From Paenibacillus naphthalenovorans (lineage in GTDB: Bacteria > Bacillota > Bacilli > Paenibacillales > NBRC-103111): a DNA stretch of 64,000 bases. The position numbers and the translations under genes are program-made. The stretch is from contig NZ_FNDY01000004.1 in NCBI RefSeq assembly GCF_900099895.1, positions 1 through 64,000 on the forward strand, given 5' to 3'. This document shows, piece by piece, positions 55,428 through 64,000 of the stretch (within the stretch, counting starts at the first letter, position 1; the number at the start of each line of letters is the position of its first letter). The notes below the pieces were generated by a model. The model was not told the DNA's origin and ran no database searches. It was given only the letters and a program-made list of their open reading frames with translations.

Positions 55428-56387
55428 TTACGAATTTACCACATGAACCGTCCGGCCTTCAAGAAAAGCCCGCACGTTGCCTACGGCTGTATCCAATAAT
55501 CTTGCTCTCGCGTCTCTAGTAGCCCAAGCCATATGGGGAGTAATGATGCAGTTTTGGGCTCCGAACAACGGATTGTCCTGCGTCGGCGGTTCGACGGAGA
55601 GCACATCCAGAGCCGCTCCGGCCAAACGCCCTTCATTGAGCGCTGCCGCCAAATCCTTCTCTTCAATTAAAGGACCTCTCGAGGTGTTGATCAGAAAAGC
55701 CGAAGGCTTCATACGCGAGATTCGCTCCGCGTTGATGAACTTTTCCGTGGAAGGTATCAACGGGCAGTGAAGGCTGACCACATCGGACTGCTCCAAAAGC
55801 GCATTCAGCTCCACCCATTCGACTCCCTCCACCTGCGGAGGTACGCTTCTGCCGCTGCCGACTGCGATGACCCGCATGTCGAAAGCGCGGGCAATCCTGG
55901 CCGTTTGGGTACCGATGCGCCCAAGCCCGATCAGGCCCAGCGTCTTGCCGGCCAGCTCTACTTGGGGCGTCTTGGTGAAGCAAAAGTCAATGCTTCGAGA
56001 CCATTCCCCCCCGTGAACGGCATCGCTGTGCCACTGTGTCCGGTGGCACAGCTCCAGGAGCAGAGCGAATACAAATTGCGCCACGGAGTTCGTTCCGTAT
56101 GCCGGTATATTCGTAACGGGAATTCCTCTCTCCTTGGCCGCCTGGATATCTACCACATTATATCCGGTAGCCAGAACACCGATATAGCGCAGCTTCGGCA
56201 GCTGCGAAAGCGTGTCCGCCGAGAGCGGCGTCTTGTTTGTAAGCACAATCTCGGCCTCCGCGGCCCGACGAATGATTTCGTCTGAAGGGGTACGGTCATA
56301 AATGACCGTTTCCCCGAGTTCCTCCAGACCCTTCCAATTCAAATCCCCCGGATTCAGGGTATATCCGTCCAACACAACGATTTTCAT
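55428..56387 (-). CDS. D-2-hydroxyacid dehydrogenase (hydroxypyruvate/glycerate type)
   Basis: The 319-residue protein has the D-isomer 2-hydroxyacid dehydrogenase fold: NAD motif GLIGLGRIGTQTARIARAF, the arginine in FLINTSRGPLIEEKDLAAAL, the glutamate in LDVLSVEPP and the histidine in IITPHMAWAT. It probably interconverts hydroxypyruvate and D-glycerate, which fits the flanking glycerate kinase gene. It lies 17 bp after the kinase gene and 37 bp before the fusion gene, so the three are one operon. Confidence 0.9.
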   Translation of the reverse strand: MKIVVLDGYTLNPGDLNWKGLEELGETVIYDRTPSDEIIRRAAEAEIVLTNKTPLSADTLSQLPKLRYIGVLATGYNVVDIQAAKERGIPVTNIPAYGTNSVAQFVFALLLELCHRTQWHSDAVHGGEWSRSIDFCFTKTPQVELAGKTLGLIGLGRIGTQTARIARAFDMRVIAVGSGRSVPPQVEGVEWVELNALLEQSDVVSLHCPLIPSTEKFINAERISRMKPSAFLINTSRGPLIEEKDLAAALNEGRLAGAALDVLSVEPPTQDNPLFGAQNCIITPHMAWATRDARARLLDTAVGNVRAFLEGRTVHVVNS

Positions 56388-56404
56388 GTACGCATGGTTC
56401 CTCC

Positions 56405-57550
56405 TTATGATCTGATTGAAGCTTTATACAACAAACGGGCTACGTTCAGCGTGCACTGAAACAAATGGTTCTCGGCATCCTCCATGCATTCCTCAAGTGT
56501 CGAGGGGCCGCGTACGACAGAAAAGCAGCCGGCAAAATGGGGCGTAAGCCGTTCGCTGCCGTCTCCGAGACTGCCGGAGATCAGGATAGCTTCCTTTCCT
56601 GCTTCCTTGGCCAGTTGCGCCACATGATATGGAAGCTTGCCGAACAAAGTCTGCCCGTCGCTTCGGCCTTCTCCGGTCATCACCCAATCCGCCTCATCGA
56701 TCCGCTGCTTCAAACCGGACATTTCTTCCACCAATCGAGCGCCGGGAACCATATTAGCTCCCAGGGCCAACAGCGCAAAGCCAAGCCCTCCTGCGGCACC
56801 GGCTCCCGGCTGATCCCGCAGACTAAGGGACATTCGGGCCTCCAGCAGGTCAGCATATGACTTCATGCCTTTGTCCAATTGAAGTACGATCTCGGGAGAA
56901 GCTCCTTTTTGCGGACCGAAGATGTGGGAAGCGCCCTCCGGCCCGAGCAGCGGATTCGTCACATCGCTGGCAATCGTAATTCGGCAATCCGCAAGACGCG
57001 GGTCCAAGCCTTTCAAATCCGCCTCGGCCAGCTGCCCGAGCTCACGGCCGTATCCTTCCGCAGCTCGTCCGTCCTTGCAGGTAAAACGGGCTCCAAGCGC
57101 AATAAGAAGCCCCAATCCTCCATCGTTGGTCGAGCTTCCCCCAAGCCCGATGATCAATCGCCGATAGCCTTGATCCAGAGCGCTGCGAATGACTTCACCC
57201 AACCCTCTGGTCGTCGTGTGCAGAGGATTCCGGTGCTCCTTGGGCACCATAGGCAGTCCGATGACATTGGCCGCTTCGATAACCGCAGCAGGCTCTCCTT
57301 GATCCGTAATGACGCCATAATACGTGTCCACACGCTCTCCTCTAGGCCCTGTGACTTGAAGCCGAACGATGCTGCCGTCCGTCGCTTTGACCAAGGCGTC
57401 GACTGTACCTTCTCCTCCGTCCGCCATAGGAATCACGTTCACTTCAGCTGATGGAATTTCCTGAAGCAGGGCCCGGGCCATGATATTGCCTACCTGTACG
57501 GCCGTCAGGCTTCCTTTAAAGGAATCCGGTGCGACTACAATTTTCATCAT
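56405..57550 (-). CDS. glxK: Glycerate kinase
   Basis: Glycerate kinase phosphorylates D-glycerate to a phosphoglycerate that enters glycolysis. The 381-residue protein has the family motifs IVVAPDSFKGSLTAVQVG, IPMADGGEGTVDALV, LIIGLGGSSTNDGGLGLL, SDVTNPLLGPEGAS and the C-terminal GEGRSDGQTLFGKLP. It is the first gene of the glycerate operon and divergent from cdaR. A TATGAT-type -10 lies near 57590 on the minus strand. Confidence 0.95.
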   Translation of the reverse strand: MMKIVVAPDSFKGSLTAVQVGNIMARALLQEIPSAEVNVIPMADGGEGTVDALVKATDGSIVRLQVTGPRGERVDTYYGVITDQGEPAAVIEAANVIGLPMVPKEHRNPLHTTTRGLGEVIRSALDQGYRRLIIGLGGSSTNDGGLGLLIALGARFTCKDGRAAEGYGRELGQLAEADLKGLDPRLADCRITIASDVTNPLLGPEGASHIFGPQKGASPEIVLQLDKGMKSYADLLEARMSLSLRDQPGAGAAGGLGFALLALGANMVPGARLVEEMSGLKQRIDEADWVMTGEGRSDGQTLFGKLPYHVAQLAKEAGKEAILISGSLGDGSERLTPHFAGCFSVVRGPSTLEECMEDAENHLFQCTLNVARLLYKASIRS

Positions 57551-57705
57551 TCATCCTCTTTCCCGTCTGATCTTATCTGCTGTTATCCTTATCATACACG
57601 AAAACGTAATCGCTTTCTTTATTGCTTTTAACTAAATTTTAAAGTTATTTTCAACTCAAATTCAGTTATAATATACAAAAGGATGCAAGTAGAGGAGGAC
57701 TGCTG

Positions 57706-58839
57706 ATGCTAACCCCTGAATTGGCCGCCGAAATCGTTCAGGAAACGATGGAACGGCTTGACCGCAACATCAATATCATGGACTTGACAGGTACGATTAT
57801 CGCCAGCGGTGATGCCGGCCGTATCGGACAATACCATGAAGCTGCCGCAGAAGCCATGCGGCAAAACCGGGAGTTGATCGTAGAGGAGCATCATGTCCCG
57901 CAATGGAACGGAGCTCACATCGGGATAAATTTGCCCGTTCATTATAATGGACGGGTGGTAGGAGCGATCGGCATTACGGGCACCCCGAATGAGGTCAAGC
58001 CTTTCGGCCATTTGGTCAAGATGACGACCGAGCTCATGATCAGGCAGAAACATCTGAAGCTGCAGGATGAATGGAAGCAAATGACCGTTGATTTGATTGT
58101 AGAGGAGCTTCTCCAATCCTCCGCTCCGGATTTGCCGATGATCGATCAAAGACTAGAGACGCTTCACTGCCGGTTCAGCCCTCCCTATCAGGTGGCTGCC
58201 GCCGCTTACAAGCTGCCTTCGGAAAATAAAGGAAATGAAGGCCTTCTTGCCAAGGTCCAACGCATGTTTCAATCGGACAAGGCGCTGATCAGTCAGTACC
58301 GGCCGCAAAAACTGCTTTTTCTCTTTTATGAGATTCCCCCGGAAGGCGTTGAGCATAAGCTTGTCAAGCTGACGGAGCTGTTAGAGCGGGAGGCATTGAA
58401 GCACACCATTGGAGTAGGATCTCCCGTCATGACCCGCGAAGCGATCCGTCTCGGGTTTACGGAAGCGGATCTCGCCCTCCGTATGGGCGAATCCGAGGAC
58501 CGCCCCCTGGTCCGCTTTGACACCGTGGAAGCCAAAGCTTTGGTTCATGAAATTCCATTAGAGCACCGCAACCGGCTGCTGACTAAAATTCAGCCTTACT
58601 GGAACGACAAAATGCGCGAGACGCTGCAGGCGTTTTTCGACTGCAGCCTGAGTATTGCAAGCTCTGCAAAAATGCTGAATATTCACCGGAACACGATGAT
58701 TTACCGTTTGGAGCAAATCAAGGCGTTAACGGGCTACGATCCCCAACAATTTCAAGATGCCGTTCTGCTTCAGTTTGTGCTGTGGTTCAGACCGGAAAGC
58801 TTTCACATGGAATTAAACAAGGGCAGCAGCAGCGACTGA
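57706..58839 (+). CDS. cdaR: CdaR-family sugar-diacid regulator
   Basis: The 377-residue regulator has an N-terminal sugar-diacid recognition domain (ELAAEIVQETMERLDRNINI, GRIGQYHEAAAEAM, GINLPVHYNGRVVGAIGITG) and a C-terminal PucR-type helix-turn-helix (SIASSAKMLNIHRNTMIYRL). CdaR proteins activate glucarate, galactarate or glycerate genes. Its divergent position from glxK supports glycerate as the signal. AGAGGAGGA precedes the ATG; a TATAAT lies at 57667-57672. Its 3' end overlaps yheB by 37 bp. Confidence 0.93.
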   Translation: MLTPELAAEIVQETMERLDRNINIMDLTGTIIASGDAGRIGQYHEAAAEAMRQNRELIVEEHHVPQWNGAHIGINLPVHYNGRVVGAIGITGTPNEVKPFGHLVKMTTELMIRQKHLKLQDEWKQMTVDLIVEELLQSSAPDLPMIDQRLETLHCRFSPPYQVAAAAYKLPSENKGNEGLLAKVQRMFQSDKALISQYRPQKLLFLFYEIPPEGVEHKLVKLTELLEREALKHTIGVGSPVMTREAIRLGFTEADLALRMGESEDRPLVRFDTVEAKALVHEIPLEHRNRLLTKIQPYWNDKMRETLQAFFDCSLSIASSAKMLNIHRNTMIYRLEQIKALTGYDPQQFQDAVLLQFVLWFRPESFHMELNKGSSSD

Positions 58840-59975
58840 ATCAACCCGATGATTCCGCCGAGCAAAACTCCCAGCCAGGTAATGGCCCGGAATTCTTTGC
58901 CCGACACGCCAAGTATGATTTCCTCCACGCGCTCAATCGGAAAGCGGGCAATCTGCCCTTCGACGATTTTAGGCAGCTCGATCGCTTCTATGATCCGTTC
59001 CATATGATTCGCAAGAAGAGCAAGCAGGCGCTCTGCCACTTCGGGAGTATACTCCAGCAGCGTCTCCCTGTAACGTCCGAGTGCCTCATCCAGGCGGGCC
59101 TCTCCCAGCTTATGCAGCCAATCCTCAAAACGGAGCAGCGACTGCGCTTTTTCTTTAAGAAAAGGCAGACTCTCCTCTTTGGCCGCCGCTTCAAGCACAA
59201 CAGACAAACTCATGTCTTCAAATTGCTCTACTTTTTTGCGGATAAAATGACCGAGGGTGATCCGCACATTTGCGGATTCCAGCTGTTGAAGAAGAGCCGC
59301 CCGGATTTTTTCAACCGTCTTCGATTCATCCATAAACATGCCGGCCAGCGCGCCCAGAAAACCGCCTGTCTGCCCCATGAACTGGTTCGTCATTTGACGC
59401 AGCATATGTTCCCCGTTCGGTGACATCAGTTCCTTCCTGATCTCTTCAATCAACAAGTCGACTCCCCATTCTACGAAGCGCTCCCGCTTCTCTTCCGACC
59501 AATCCGGAAGCAGTTCCGACAGCTTCATATCTCCCAAGCCCTTTTCCAGCCAAAGCCATTCGATTCCCCGCCCCGTACGCTCCCGCAGCCATCCGGCAAG
59601 CCGCGAAATCCATTCATCCGCCTTTTCGGGAGTCAGCCACTTGGCGAGCAGTTCGCGTACCGTGATCTCCCGTCCCGTCCAATCCGTTACAATCCGGCCA
59701 AGCGCCTGTTCCAGACGGGCTTTCGTTTCAGGCTTTTGCAGCATTTGCGAGAGCCCGTGAGCGGTAACCAGATATTCTCCTACCACTTTGCCAAGCGAGC
59801 GGCCGATTTCGTCCTTGCGTTTAGGGATAAGACCCGGCGTAAAAGGTACCCTTATTCCGAAGAGGCGCCATTCCCGGCGGGGATGAAACAGCATTTTGAT
59901 CGCCAGGTGGTTGGTTACCCCGCCCACAAAACCGGCCACAGCTATATTCATTAAAATAAACCAGACATTCAACAT
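58803..59975 (-). CDS. yheB: DUF445/UPF0754 membrane protein YheB
   Basis: The 390-residue protein begins with a membrane segment and the family motif MNIAVAGFVGGVTNHLAIKM followed by FHPRREWRLFGIRVPFTPGL, has a long charged helical middle and ends with a second membrane segment (AITWLGVLLGGIIGLIQSLL). Both ends are the conserved parts of UPF0754. In B. subtilis yheB adjoins yheC and yheD, as here. The start at 59975 has a distant AAAGGAT (14 bases); the frame extends to 60440 but that part overlaps the divergent YheC/D gene. Confidence 0.88.
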   Translation of the reverse strand: MLNVWFILMNIAVAGFVGGVTNHLAIKMLFHPRREWRLFGIRVPFTPGLIPKRKDEIGRSLGKVVGEYLVTAHGLSQMLQKPETKARLEQALGRIVTDWTGREITVRELLAKWLTPEKADEWISRLAGWLRERTGRGIEWLWLEKGLGDMKLSELLPDWSEEKRERFVEWGVDLLIEEIRKELMSPNGEHMLRQMTNQFMGQTGGFLGALAGMFMDESKTVEKIRAALLQQLESANVRITLGHFIRKKVEQFEDMSLSVVLEAAAKEESLPFLKEKAQSLLRFEDWLHKLGEARLDEALGRYRETLLEYTPEVAERLLALLANHMERIIEAIELPKIVEGQIARFPIERVEEIILGVSGKEFRAITWLGVLLGGIIGLIQSLLLPLFNSM

Positions 59976-60125
59976 GCTGCGAAGTTCACATCCTTTTGCA
60001 AGTAGAGGCTCTTTCCCATTCACCAAGGGGAAAACGCCCTCATATGATGAAGTAGTTCGTTTGGTAATGTTCCAAGCATGCTGAGGCATGCCGTACGGCA
60101 AGCCCTTGCTGGGAAGGAGTTCCGC

Positions 60126-61499
60126 ATGAAAAGAACAAAGGTCAGGATTCAAATACAAAACCCCGGCATTTCCTCGGACGGCTCCGTTCTGATGCTCAGC
60201 GATGCGATCGCAAAGAAATGGAAAATCCCGCTTCACACTACTCTGCATTTGCGCTTCGGAGCAAACAAGCAGGAAGTAAAGATCATGCCTGTTTCGCAAA
60301 CCGGCACGCTTCGCATAAGCAGAACGCTTGCTGCCGCATGGGGGCTGTCGCAGGGTGACCAGTTGTGTTTGCAGTACAAATCCGGAACACGTACGATTCA
60401 AATCGGACCGCTGATCGGCGTGATGGTCAGTCGCGTCCATCCTTCGTCGCCCGACAAATTGTTTGGCGCGAACACGGCATTCTGCAGGGAGTTATCCGAT
60501 GCATGCAAGCTGTATGGCGCCGTAGTGTTCTTTTGCACCCCGGACGACCTTCGCGGGCAGAGCGATACGGTTCAGGGGTGGCGCTATGCCGGAGGTGAGA
60601 AATGGGAAAAGCTCAACCTCCCGATCCCGAATGTCCTCTACAATCGGCTCACCTCGCGCAAGTTGGAAAAACGGCCGAATGTTCAGCATTTTATAAACCA
60701 AGTCAAAACCCGTCATAACACCATCATGTTTAACGAGAAATATCTGGACAAAACGGAAGTCTTTGACGCGCTCCGCAAGGAGAGCGGTCTGCATCTTTAT
60801 TTACCGGAATCATACCTGCTGCGGAATTTTCAAATGCTGAAGTCCATGTGCGCAAAGCATAAAACCGTATTTCTCAAGCCCGTTACGGGAAGTCTGGGCA
60901 AAGGAATCATTCGGATACGCAAACAGCCGGACGGATCGTACATTTGTCATTTTACCAATCTGAGCGGCGCACGTAAACAATCGTTTTCCTCGCTAACCGG
61001 CGTGTTTGCCGCCGTATCCGGAAAAGTGAAAAAACATCGCTATCAAATCCAGCAGGGACTGGATCTGCTGACGGCGGGCGGAAGGCCGATCGATTTCCGC
61101 GCTTTAGTGCAGCGCGGCGAAACCGGGCAGTGGGCCATTACCTCCATCGTAGCCCGGATTGCGGGAAATCATCATTTTGTTTCCAACCTCGCCCGGGGCG
61201 GAAGCTTGAGCACCGTAAAAGAAGCGCTGGCCCGCTCAGGCTCTGCCGCCGCATCCGGCGGACTTCCGAAGCTGCGCCGGGCGGCGGTGCAGATCGCCAA
61301 AGGAATCGAAGCACAAGTGCCTGGCCATTTTGCAGAGCTCGGCATCGATCTGGCTATCGATATCCATGGACGCGTTTGGCTGATCGAAGTCAATTCGAAG
61401 CCGTCGAAAGAAGACAACACGCCGCTTGCAGCGGACAATAAAATCCGGCCTTCGGTGAAAAAGCTTGTACAATACGCCAGACATTCCGCAAGCTTTTAA
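60126..61499 (+). CDS. YheC/YheD family ATP-grasp protein, copy 1
   Basis: The 457-residue protein has an N-terminal barrel-like region of about 110 residues (VRIQIQNPG, SVLMLSDAIAKKWKIPL, IQIGPLIGVMVSRV) and a C-terminal ATP-grasp domain with a glycine loop (VFLKPVTGSLGKGIIRI), DFRALVQ and the metal-binding LIEVNSKPSKE. The family is linked to the spore coat in Bacillus, but the reaction is unknown; ATP-grasp enzymes usually join a carboxylate to an amine or thiol. AAGGAG precedes ATG 60126 by 6 bases. It is divergent from yheB. Confidence 0.9.
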   Translation: MKRTKVRIQIQNPGISSDGSVLMLSDAIAKKWKIPLHTTLHLRFGANKQEVKIMPVSQTGTLRISRTLAAAWGLSQGDQLCLQYKSGTRTIQIGPLIGVMVSRVHPSSPDKLFGANTAFCRELSDACKLYGAVVFFCTPDDLRGQSDTVQGWRYAGGEKWEKLNLPIPNVLYNRLTSRKLEKRPNVQHFINQVKTRHNTIMFNEKYLDKTEVFDALRKESGLHLYLPESYLLRNFQMLKSMCAKHKTVFLKPVTGSLGKGIIRIRKQPDGSYICHFTNLSGARKQSFSSLTGVFAAVSGKVKKHRYQIQQGLDLLTAGGRPIDFRALVQRGETGQWAITSIVARIAGNHHFVSNLARGGSLSTVKEALARSGSAAASGGLPKLRRAAVQIAKGIEAQVPGHFAELGIDLAIDIHGRVWLIEVNSKPSKEDNTPLAADNKIRPSVKKLVQYARHSASF

Positions 61500-61560
61500 G
61501 TTTTACCATTTCGGGCGGCTTCCCGTTCGGGAAGCTCCCTGCACTTATGGGGTGACGCGC

Positions 61561-62802
61561 ATGATGATCTCCAGCTTCATGAGGATCGCTGATCGTTCGG
61601 TAGGCATCATGACGACGCATACCGATGAGGATCCGCCTTTTCGCAACCGCCGCTTCTACCGCAGCTTGTGTATAGCCGGTAGACGAAGCGGTTTGATGGT
61701 ATTCGTGTTTACTCCGCTTGGCATCGATTGGAGCAGAAAGCAAGTGACAGGTTATGCCTATGATCCTGATCATAAGCAATGGATGTGCCGGACATTCCCG
61801 CTGCCGTCCGTCGTGTATGACCGGTGTTTTTTCACCGAACGGCATCAGTACGCAGCATATCGGGCGGCAATGCGCCGTCTGGACGAACACCCGTCCGTCC
61901 GCCTTTTAGGGTGCGGCCTTAAAGACAAATGGACCGTTCAGCAGCTGTTGGAGCAGGATGAACGGTTTGGCATTTATCTTCCCCGGACCGAACGACTGCG
62001 CGGCATGCGGACGGTGGCAGACTGGCTCCGGGAATGCCGGGAAGTCATCCTGAAGCCGCAAAGCGGCTCGCAAGGCCGCGGCGTGCTGCTCGTGCGGAGC
62101 AGGCCGCTCTCCGCGGCCGGAACGGTAAACACCGCTGAACCGGCATTTACCGTGCGCGGACGCGATAAGCGAAACCGCGCTTTTGAGCGGGATTTCGCGG
62201 ACAAGGCCGCGCTGCTGGAATGGCTGCGCCGTTTTGTCGCGCGGCGCAGCTACCTGCTGCAGCAGTATCTGCCGCTGCAGACCCAAGATGGCGAAGCGTA
62301 CGACGTGCGCGTGCTGGCGCAAAAAAACGACACCGGCCGCTGGCAGTTAACCGGCATGGCTGTTCGCCGGGGTCGGGACGGCAGCCTGACTTCAAACCTG
62401 CATGGAGGAGGCACGGCAGAGCCCGCCGCTCCCTTCCTCGCCCGGGAATTCGGGCGGGAAGCCGCCGAGGAGCTTCTTCGCAAGCTGACTCGCCTCTCGG
62501 AGGAGCTGCCGATCGCTCTGGAATCATATCACGGACGGCTCGTCGAGCTCGGGATAGATTACGGCGTCGACCGGGACGGTAATTTATGGATTCTTGAAGT
62601 GAATTCCAAGCCCGGCCGTTCCATCTTTACTTATTTGCAAGACGATCAGGCAAAGTGTGCAGCTTTGGCCAATCCCCTTCATTATGCATGGTATATCTTG
62701 CGGCAGCAGGACGAAAGGAAGCGTGGAAAAAATTTCGGAGGCACGGGAAGAAGACTCTCCGGGAAAGTCGTTGAAGGAGCAAGGATGCCAAAAAACCATT
62801 AG
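61561..62802 (+). CDS. YheC/YheD family ATP-grasp protein, copy 2
   Basis: The 413-residue paralogue lacks the N-terminal barrel of copies 1 and 3 and begins close to the SVGIMTTHTDEDPPFRNRRF region. It keeps the central part (FPLPSVVYDRCFF) and the ATP-grasp motifs VILKPQSGSQGRGVLLV, YDVRVLAQK and WILEVNSKPGRS. The start at 61561 has GGGGTG 6 bases upstream. It follows copy 1 by 61 bp and has a basic, low-complexity C-terminal tail (KRGKNFGGTGRRLSGK). The different N-terminus suggests a distinct partner or location in the coat. Confidence 0.88.
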   Translation: MMISSFMRIADRSVGIMTTHTDEDPPFRNRRFYRSLCIAGRRSGLMVFVFTPLGIDWSRKQVTGYAYDPDHKQWMCRTFPLPSVVYDRCFFTERHQYAAYRAAMRRLDEHPSVRLLGCGLKDKWTVQQLLEQDERFGIYLPRTERLRGMRTVADWLRECREVILKPQSGSQGRGVLLVRSRPLSAAGTVNTAEPAFTVRGRDKRNRAFERDFADKAALLEWLRRFVARRSYLLQQYLPLQTQDGEAYDVRVLAQKNDTGRWQLTGMAVRRGRDGSLTSNLHGGGTAEPAAPFLAREFGREAAEELLRKLTRLSEELPIALESYHGRLVELGIDYGVDRDGNLWILEVNSKPGRSIFTYLQDDQAKCAALANPLHYAWYILRQQDERKRGKNFGGTGRRLSGKVVEGARMPKNH

Positions 62803-62937
62803 GCCGGAAATCACGTCATCCGTCAAAAAAGAACGCATCGGCGCTCAGGCTCGTTCCTTCTCCTGAAGCCAACAGTACCTACGAATCAGAACTGCTTTGC
62901 CAGTCGCAAAGTTTTCATATCCTCTTGCCTCATTCCT

Positions 62938-63009
62938 TACGAAGCCAGTTTTGCCTCCGGCAAAACGCAAAGCACATCTATACGAAGCCAGTTTTGCCTC
63001 CGGCAAAAC
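62938..63009. repeat. Tandem 29-bp direct repeat with hairpins
   Basis: Two identical 29-bp copies (62938-62966 and 62981-63009) start with TACGAAGCCAG and end in GTTTTGCC-TCC-GGCAAAAC, so each can form an 8-bp hairpin. The period is 43 bp. A degenerate third copy may begin near 62880. The second copy ends 4 bases before the ribosome binding site of the next gene. Confidence 0.85.
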
Positions 63010-63025
63010 TCTTAGGAGGTTCAAC

Positions 63026-64000
63026 ATGAGCTTGACAACTTGCACGATTCATGTCATTAAGCGGCAAGAACGGGTCGTTTACTTGACAAGTGAATTGGCC
63101 AAAACCCTGAAGGTGGCCAAAGCAAGAAATGTGACCTTAAAGCTCGGCAGCAAAAGCCTCTATTTGCAACTCAAGCTGCTGAAGAAGAGCGGAAACCAAG
63201 TCTATTTACCGTCATATGTGTACACCCAGTTACGCATTCCCAGAAGCGGCACCACTCTGATTGTTAGCGACAATACCGAACTTCGCCTGGGCCCGCTGAT
63301 CGGCATCTTGACCAGCGTTTCTCCAGGCAACTCCGCTCCCTTCGGCTCGCGGACGGAATTCATCCGTCAATTCATGCAGGCCGGGAAAGACAAAGCGTTC
63401 TATTTCGGCTTCTCGCCCCGTGACGTGAACTGGTCGCAACAGACGGTAAACGCAGTCGTTCCGAGCGGCGGCGGCGGATGGGTCCGCAAAGTGCTGCCGC
63501 TGCCGGACGTGGTCTATAACCGATTGCCAAGCCGCAAAGCGGAGAAGCTCGCTTCCATGAATGCCTTCAAGAACCGCTTCGTGCGGCAGGGCATTCCGTT
63601 GTTCAACTGGAGCTTCTTTGACAAATGGGACGTGTACAATCTGCTCGAAGACACCGATGTCTTCAAAAACGTACCGGAGTCCCGTATCAATCCTACGCCG
63701 GCACAGATGAAGGAAATGCTGGAGAAGCACCGGTTTATTTATCTCAAACCGACCGCCGGCAGCCTCGGCATCGGAATTTACCGGTTGACGTATAATCCGA
63801 GGCAGGGGTATTACGCACGTTTCCGTAGGGGAGAACGCAATGTGCTGCTGCGTTTCAAAAAATTTGAATCGCTGATGTCCCTGTTAAACCGCCAGAGCAG
63901 CGGCTTAAACGGTTATGTCGCCCAACAGGGCATTAGGCTGATTGAAATCGACAGCTGTCCGATCGATTTCCGCTTCCATATGACCAAGAACATCAATAAC
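63026..64000 (+). CDS. YheC/YheD family ATP-grasp protein, copy 3 (cut by window edge)
   Basis: The frame is open from ATG 63026, with TTAGGAGG upstream, to the end of the window (325 codons seen). The N-terminal barrel-like region (residues 1-105, VVYLTSELAKTLKVAKAR, LRLGPLIGILTSVSPG) and the middle part (LPDVVYNRLPSRKAEK) closely follow copy 1. The ATP-grasp domain begins (IYLKPTAGSLGIGIYRL, CPIDFRFHM) and is incomplete. It is the third paralogue in a row. Its end and exact length cannot be seen. Confidence 0.9.
   Translation, partial: MSLTTCTIHVIKRQERVVYLTSELAKTLKVAKARNVTLKLGSKSLYLQLKLLKKSGNQVYLPSYVYTQLRIPRSGTTLIVSDNTELRLGPLIGILTSVSPGNSAPFGSRTEFIRQFMQAGKDKAFYFGFSPRDVNWSQQTVNAVVPSGGGGWVRKVLPLPDVVYNRLPSRKAEKLASMNAFKNRFVRQGIPLFNWSFFDKWDVYNLLEDTDVFKNVPESRINPTPAQMKEMLEKHRFIYLKPTAGSLGIGIYRLTYNPRQGYYARFRRGERNVLLRFKKFESLMSLLNRQSSGLNGYVAQQGIRLIEIDSCPIDFRFHMTKNINN

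Noticed and set aside
57628-57672. TT-starting hexamers on an 11-bp period before cdaR
   Set aside because: The hexamers are poor matches (TTAACT, TTAAAG, TTCAAC, TTCAGT) and the TATAAT follows with no gap, unlike the 8-9 bp seen at the Pho-box promoters; AT-rich chance is likely.
1-64000. CRISPR arrays, insertion sequences, prophage or complete transposase genes
   Set aside because: No regularly spaced repeat series, terminal inverted repeats with a transposase, or phage structural genes were seen; the only tandem repeat is the two-copy hairpin element near 62938.

Overview
This window is chromosomal DNA from a spore-forming Bacillota, most likely Paenibacillus or a close relative. It carries an alpha/beta-type SASP, the sporulation genes ytaF, ytrH and ytrI, three YheC/YheD spore-coat ATP-grasp genes next to yheB, strong AGGAGG-type ribosome binding sites, and gene order close to Bacillus subtilis (coaE-ytaF-mutM-polA; mdh-icd-citZ; pyk-accA-accD-dnaE-ytrI-ytrH-ytpI). 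Most genes are on the minus strand. pfkA is absent between accA and pyk, and several blocks interrupt the ancestral order: pst-phoU, a chemoreceptor, an RND pump and a class I fumarase.

Layout. 1-1250 is AT-rich and decayed: a frameshifted small gene on the minus strand, tRNA-like debris and one intact tRNA-Ala(GGC). 1425-7869 holds nrdR, a SASP gene, a lytic transglycosylase, coaE, ytaF, mutM and polA. 8068-21326 is dominated by phosphate and signalling functions: a HAD hydrolase, an EAL-CBS-GGDEF protein, pstSCAB-phoU, a methyl-accepting chemotaxis protein, a Gfo/Idh oxidoreductase and the PhoR/PhoP pair. 21620-32380 holds fumarase, a YfbR-type nucleotidase, a TetR-regulated RND pump, and mdh, icd and citZ. 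32726-36329 holds ppx and ppk as convergent, 3'-overlapping genes. 36466-47686 is the core pyk/acc/dnaE/ytr block. 48130-51016 holds an acyltransferase and a DeoR-HAD operon. 51481-54069 encodes a secreted protein made only of Ig-like repeats. 54230-58839 is a glycerate catabolism operon with a divergent CdaR-type regulator. 58803-64000 is yheB with three tandem YheC/YheD genes, the last one cut by the window edge.

The most coherent system is a phosphate-starvation network. Arrays of PhoP-type hexamers (TTAACA/TTTACA at 11-bp period), each followed after 8-9 bp by a TATNNT -10 element, lie upstream of pstS, phoP, ppk and the EAL-CBS-GGDEF gene. A shorter match lies upstream of the chemoreceptor. 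If these are functional, PhoP would control high-affinity phosphate uptake, its own synthesis, polyphosphate metabolism and cyclic-di-GMP turnover from neighbouring loci. The kinase gene precedes the regulator gene, the reverse of B. subtilis phoPR, and phoP has its own Pho-box promoter in the gap.

All functional names rest on reading motifs in translated sequence. No database search was run.
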